From positions 1 to 6,808 of the forward strand of contig JAITKY010000259.1 in the NCBI GenBank assembly GCA_031278135.1: a stretch of DNA of 6,808 nt, given 5' to 3'. Below are positions 6,571-6,808 of the stretch, one piece after another (positions within the stretch are counted from its first letter, which is position 1; every line of letters starts with the position of its first letter). This stretch comes from Prevotellaceae bacterium. Lineage in GTDB: Bacteria; Bacteroidota; Bacteroidia; Bacteroidales; UBA932. The translations under genes were made by a program, and so were the position numbers. A model generated the notes under the pieces. It was not told the origin of the DNA. It ran no database searches and was given only the letters and a program-made list of their open reading frames with translations.

Positions 6571-6604
6571 AATGTCCATAGCGCCTCACACAAAAGATTC
6601 AGTC

Positions 6605-6690
6605 CAGAATTAACAGATTTGTAACTATTCATTTGCCTCTCTCAACATCCACACAATCTACGTGGAGACATTTTTTTGACAGAATTAACA
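6605..6690. repeat. 11-base direct repeat CAGAATTAACA (two copies)
   Basis: Identical copies lie at 6605-6615 and 6680-6690, 75 bases apart start to start. The second sits in the spacer of the rsmH promoter-like element, between its -33 and -7 boxes, where a bound protein could block transcription. An A+T-rich 11-mer can recur by chance in a spacer of this size. Confidence 0.45.
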
Positions 6691-6709
6691 AAATAAGTTA
6701 GTATCTTTG
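6675..6709 (+). promoter_or_regulatory. Bacteroidota-type promoter before rsmH
   Basis: TTTG (6675-6678) is the last part of a T7-G run, followed by a 23-base spacer and TATCTTTG (6702-6709), an exact TAnnTTTG match and the same -7 box as before porT. Transcription should start near 6714-6717, leaving a leader of about 15 bases before the ATG at 6730. It probably drives the division and cell-wall genes that follow. Confidence 0.65.
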
Positions 6710-6729
6710 TGCCCTGAAGTTGTAGAAAA

Positions 6730-6808
6730 ATGGTTAATGTAGCAAAGGGTTATCATGTTCCTGCGCTTTTGCGAGAGAGTGTCGATGCGCTTGAGATAAA
6801 GGCAGATG
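6730..6808 (+). CDS. rsmH: 16S rRNA m4C1402 methyltransferase RsmH, N-terminal fragment
   Basis: Only the first 26 codons are in the window; the gene runs off the right edge. The translation includes GYHVPALLRESVDALEIKAD, which matches the conserved start of RsmH (MraW), where YHxPVLLxESVxxL precedes the SAM-binding GGGGH region that would lie just outside. RsmH N4-methylates C1402 of 16S rRNA in the ribosomal P site. It usually sits at the head of the dcw cluster (rsmH, ftsL, ftsI, murE and so on). The ATG is preceded by a short leader and a good promoter-like element. There is no mraZ before it. The fragment is short, but the motif is distinctive. Confidence 0.85.
   Translation, partial: MVNVAKGYHVPALLRESVDALEIKAD

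Larger units (their letters stand above)
6222..6729. other. 508-base gene-free spacer with repeats
   Basis: No credible protein or RNA gene is visible on either strand. The left third is A+T-rich. It includes a TAnnTTTG-like box (TACTTTTG, 6243-6250) and a nine-codon frame at 6290-6319 (MKHIFFLSF) that looks like the start of a signal peptide but stops at once. The middle holds the tandem repeat, hairpins and palindrome listed separately. The right end holds the rsmH promoter. The repeat content suggests an accumulation zone for small intergenic elements between kdsB and the dcw cluster. Confidence 0.6.

Overview
The window reads as a chromosome segment from a member of the Bacteroidota, most likely Bacteroidales. 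Three things point there. A PorT-type protein of the type IX secretion system is present, and that system is essentially confined to this phylum. A DUF4296-type lipoprotein is also present. Promoter-like elements match the Bacteroidota consensus (TTTG, a spacer of about 20 bases, then TAnnTTTG) and stand before three of the gene groups. The DNA is A+T-leaning, yet most genes use TCG (Ser) and CGA/TTCGAA-type words freely. All genes lie on the plus strand.

Left block (about 140-4523): a promoter-like element leads into four closely spaced genes. They encode a MoxR-family AAA+ ATPase of the YehL-like type, a YihY/BrkB-family inner-membrane protein with a winged-helix-like C-terminal extension, a long DUF4296-type lipoprotein, and a CPBP-family intramembrane metalloprotease. 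The gaps are 36, 9 and 13 bases, so one transcript is plausible. Three of the four products are membrane or envelope proteins. The VWA or SWIM-type partners usually found near this kind of MoxR ATPase are not in the window.

Middle block (about 4537-6221): a second promoter-like element precedes porT (TTG start) and kdsB. These are separated by 4 bases and are probably co-transcribed. PorT serves type IX secretion in the outer membrane. KdsB activates Kdo, or a related sugar acid, for lipopolysaccharide. The pairing makes sense because many type IX cargo proteins are anchored to a form of LPS.

Right block (6222-6729): 508 bases without a credible gene. It holds an A+T-rich inverted repeat, a four-copy 11-base tandem repeat, two short hairpins, a perfect 28-base palindrome, a duplicated 11-mer and a good promoter-like element. 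The window then ends in the first 26 codons of rsmH (mraW), normally at the head of the dcw division and cell-wall cluster. No mraZ precedes it.

I see no convincing undescribed system. The most rewarding leads are the isolated YehL-type ATPase in an envelope operon, the two composite proteins (BrkB with a winged helix, DUF4296 with a long tail), the porT-kdsB pairing with a divergent KdsB, and the repeat-rich spacer before rsmH. All assignments come from reading motifs by eye. No database search was run.
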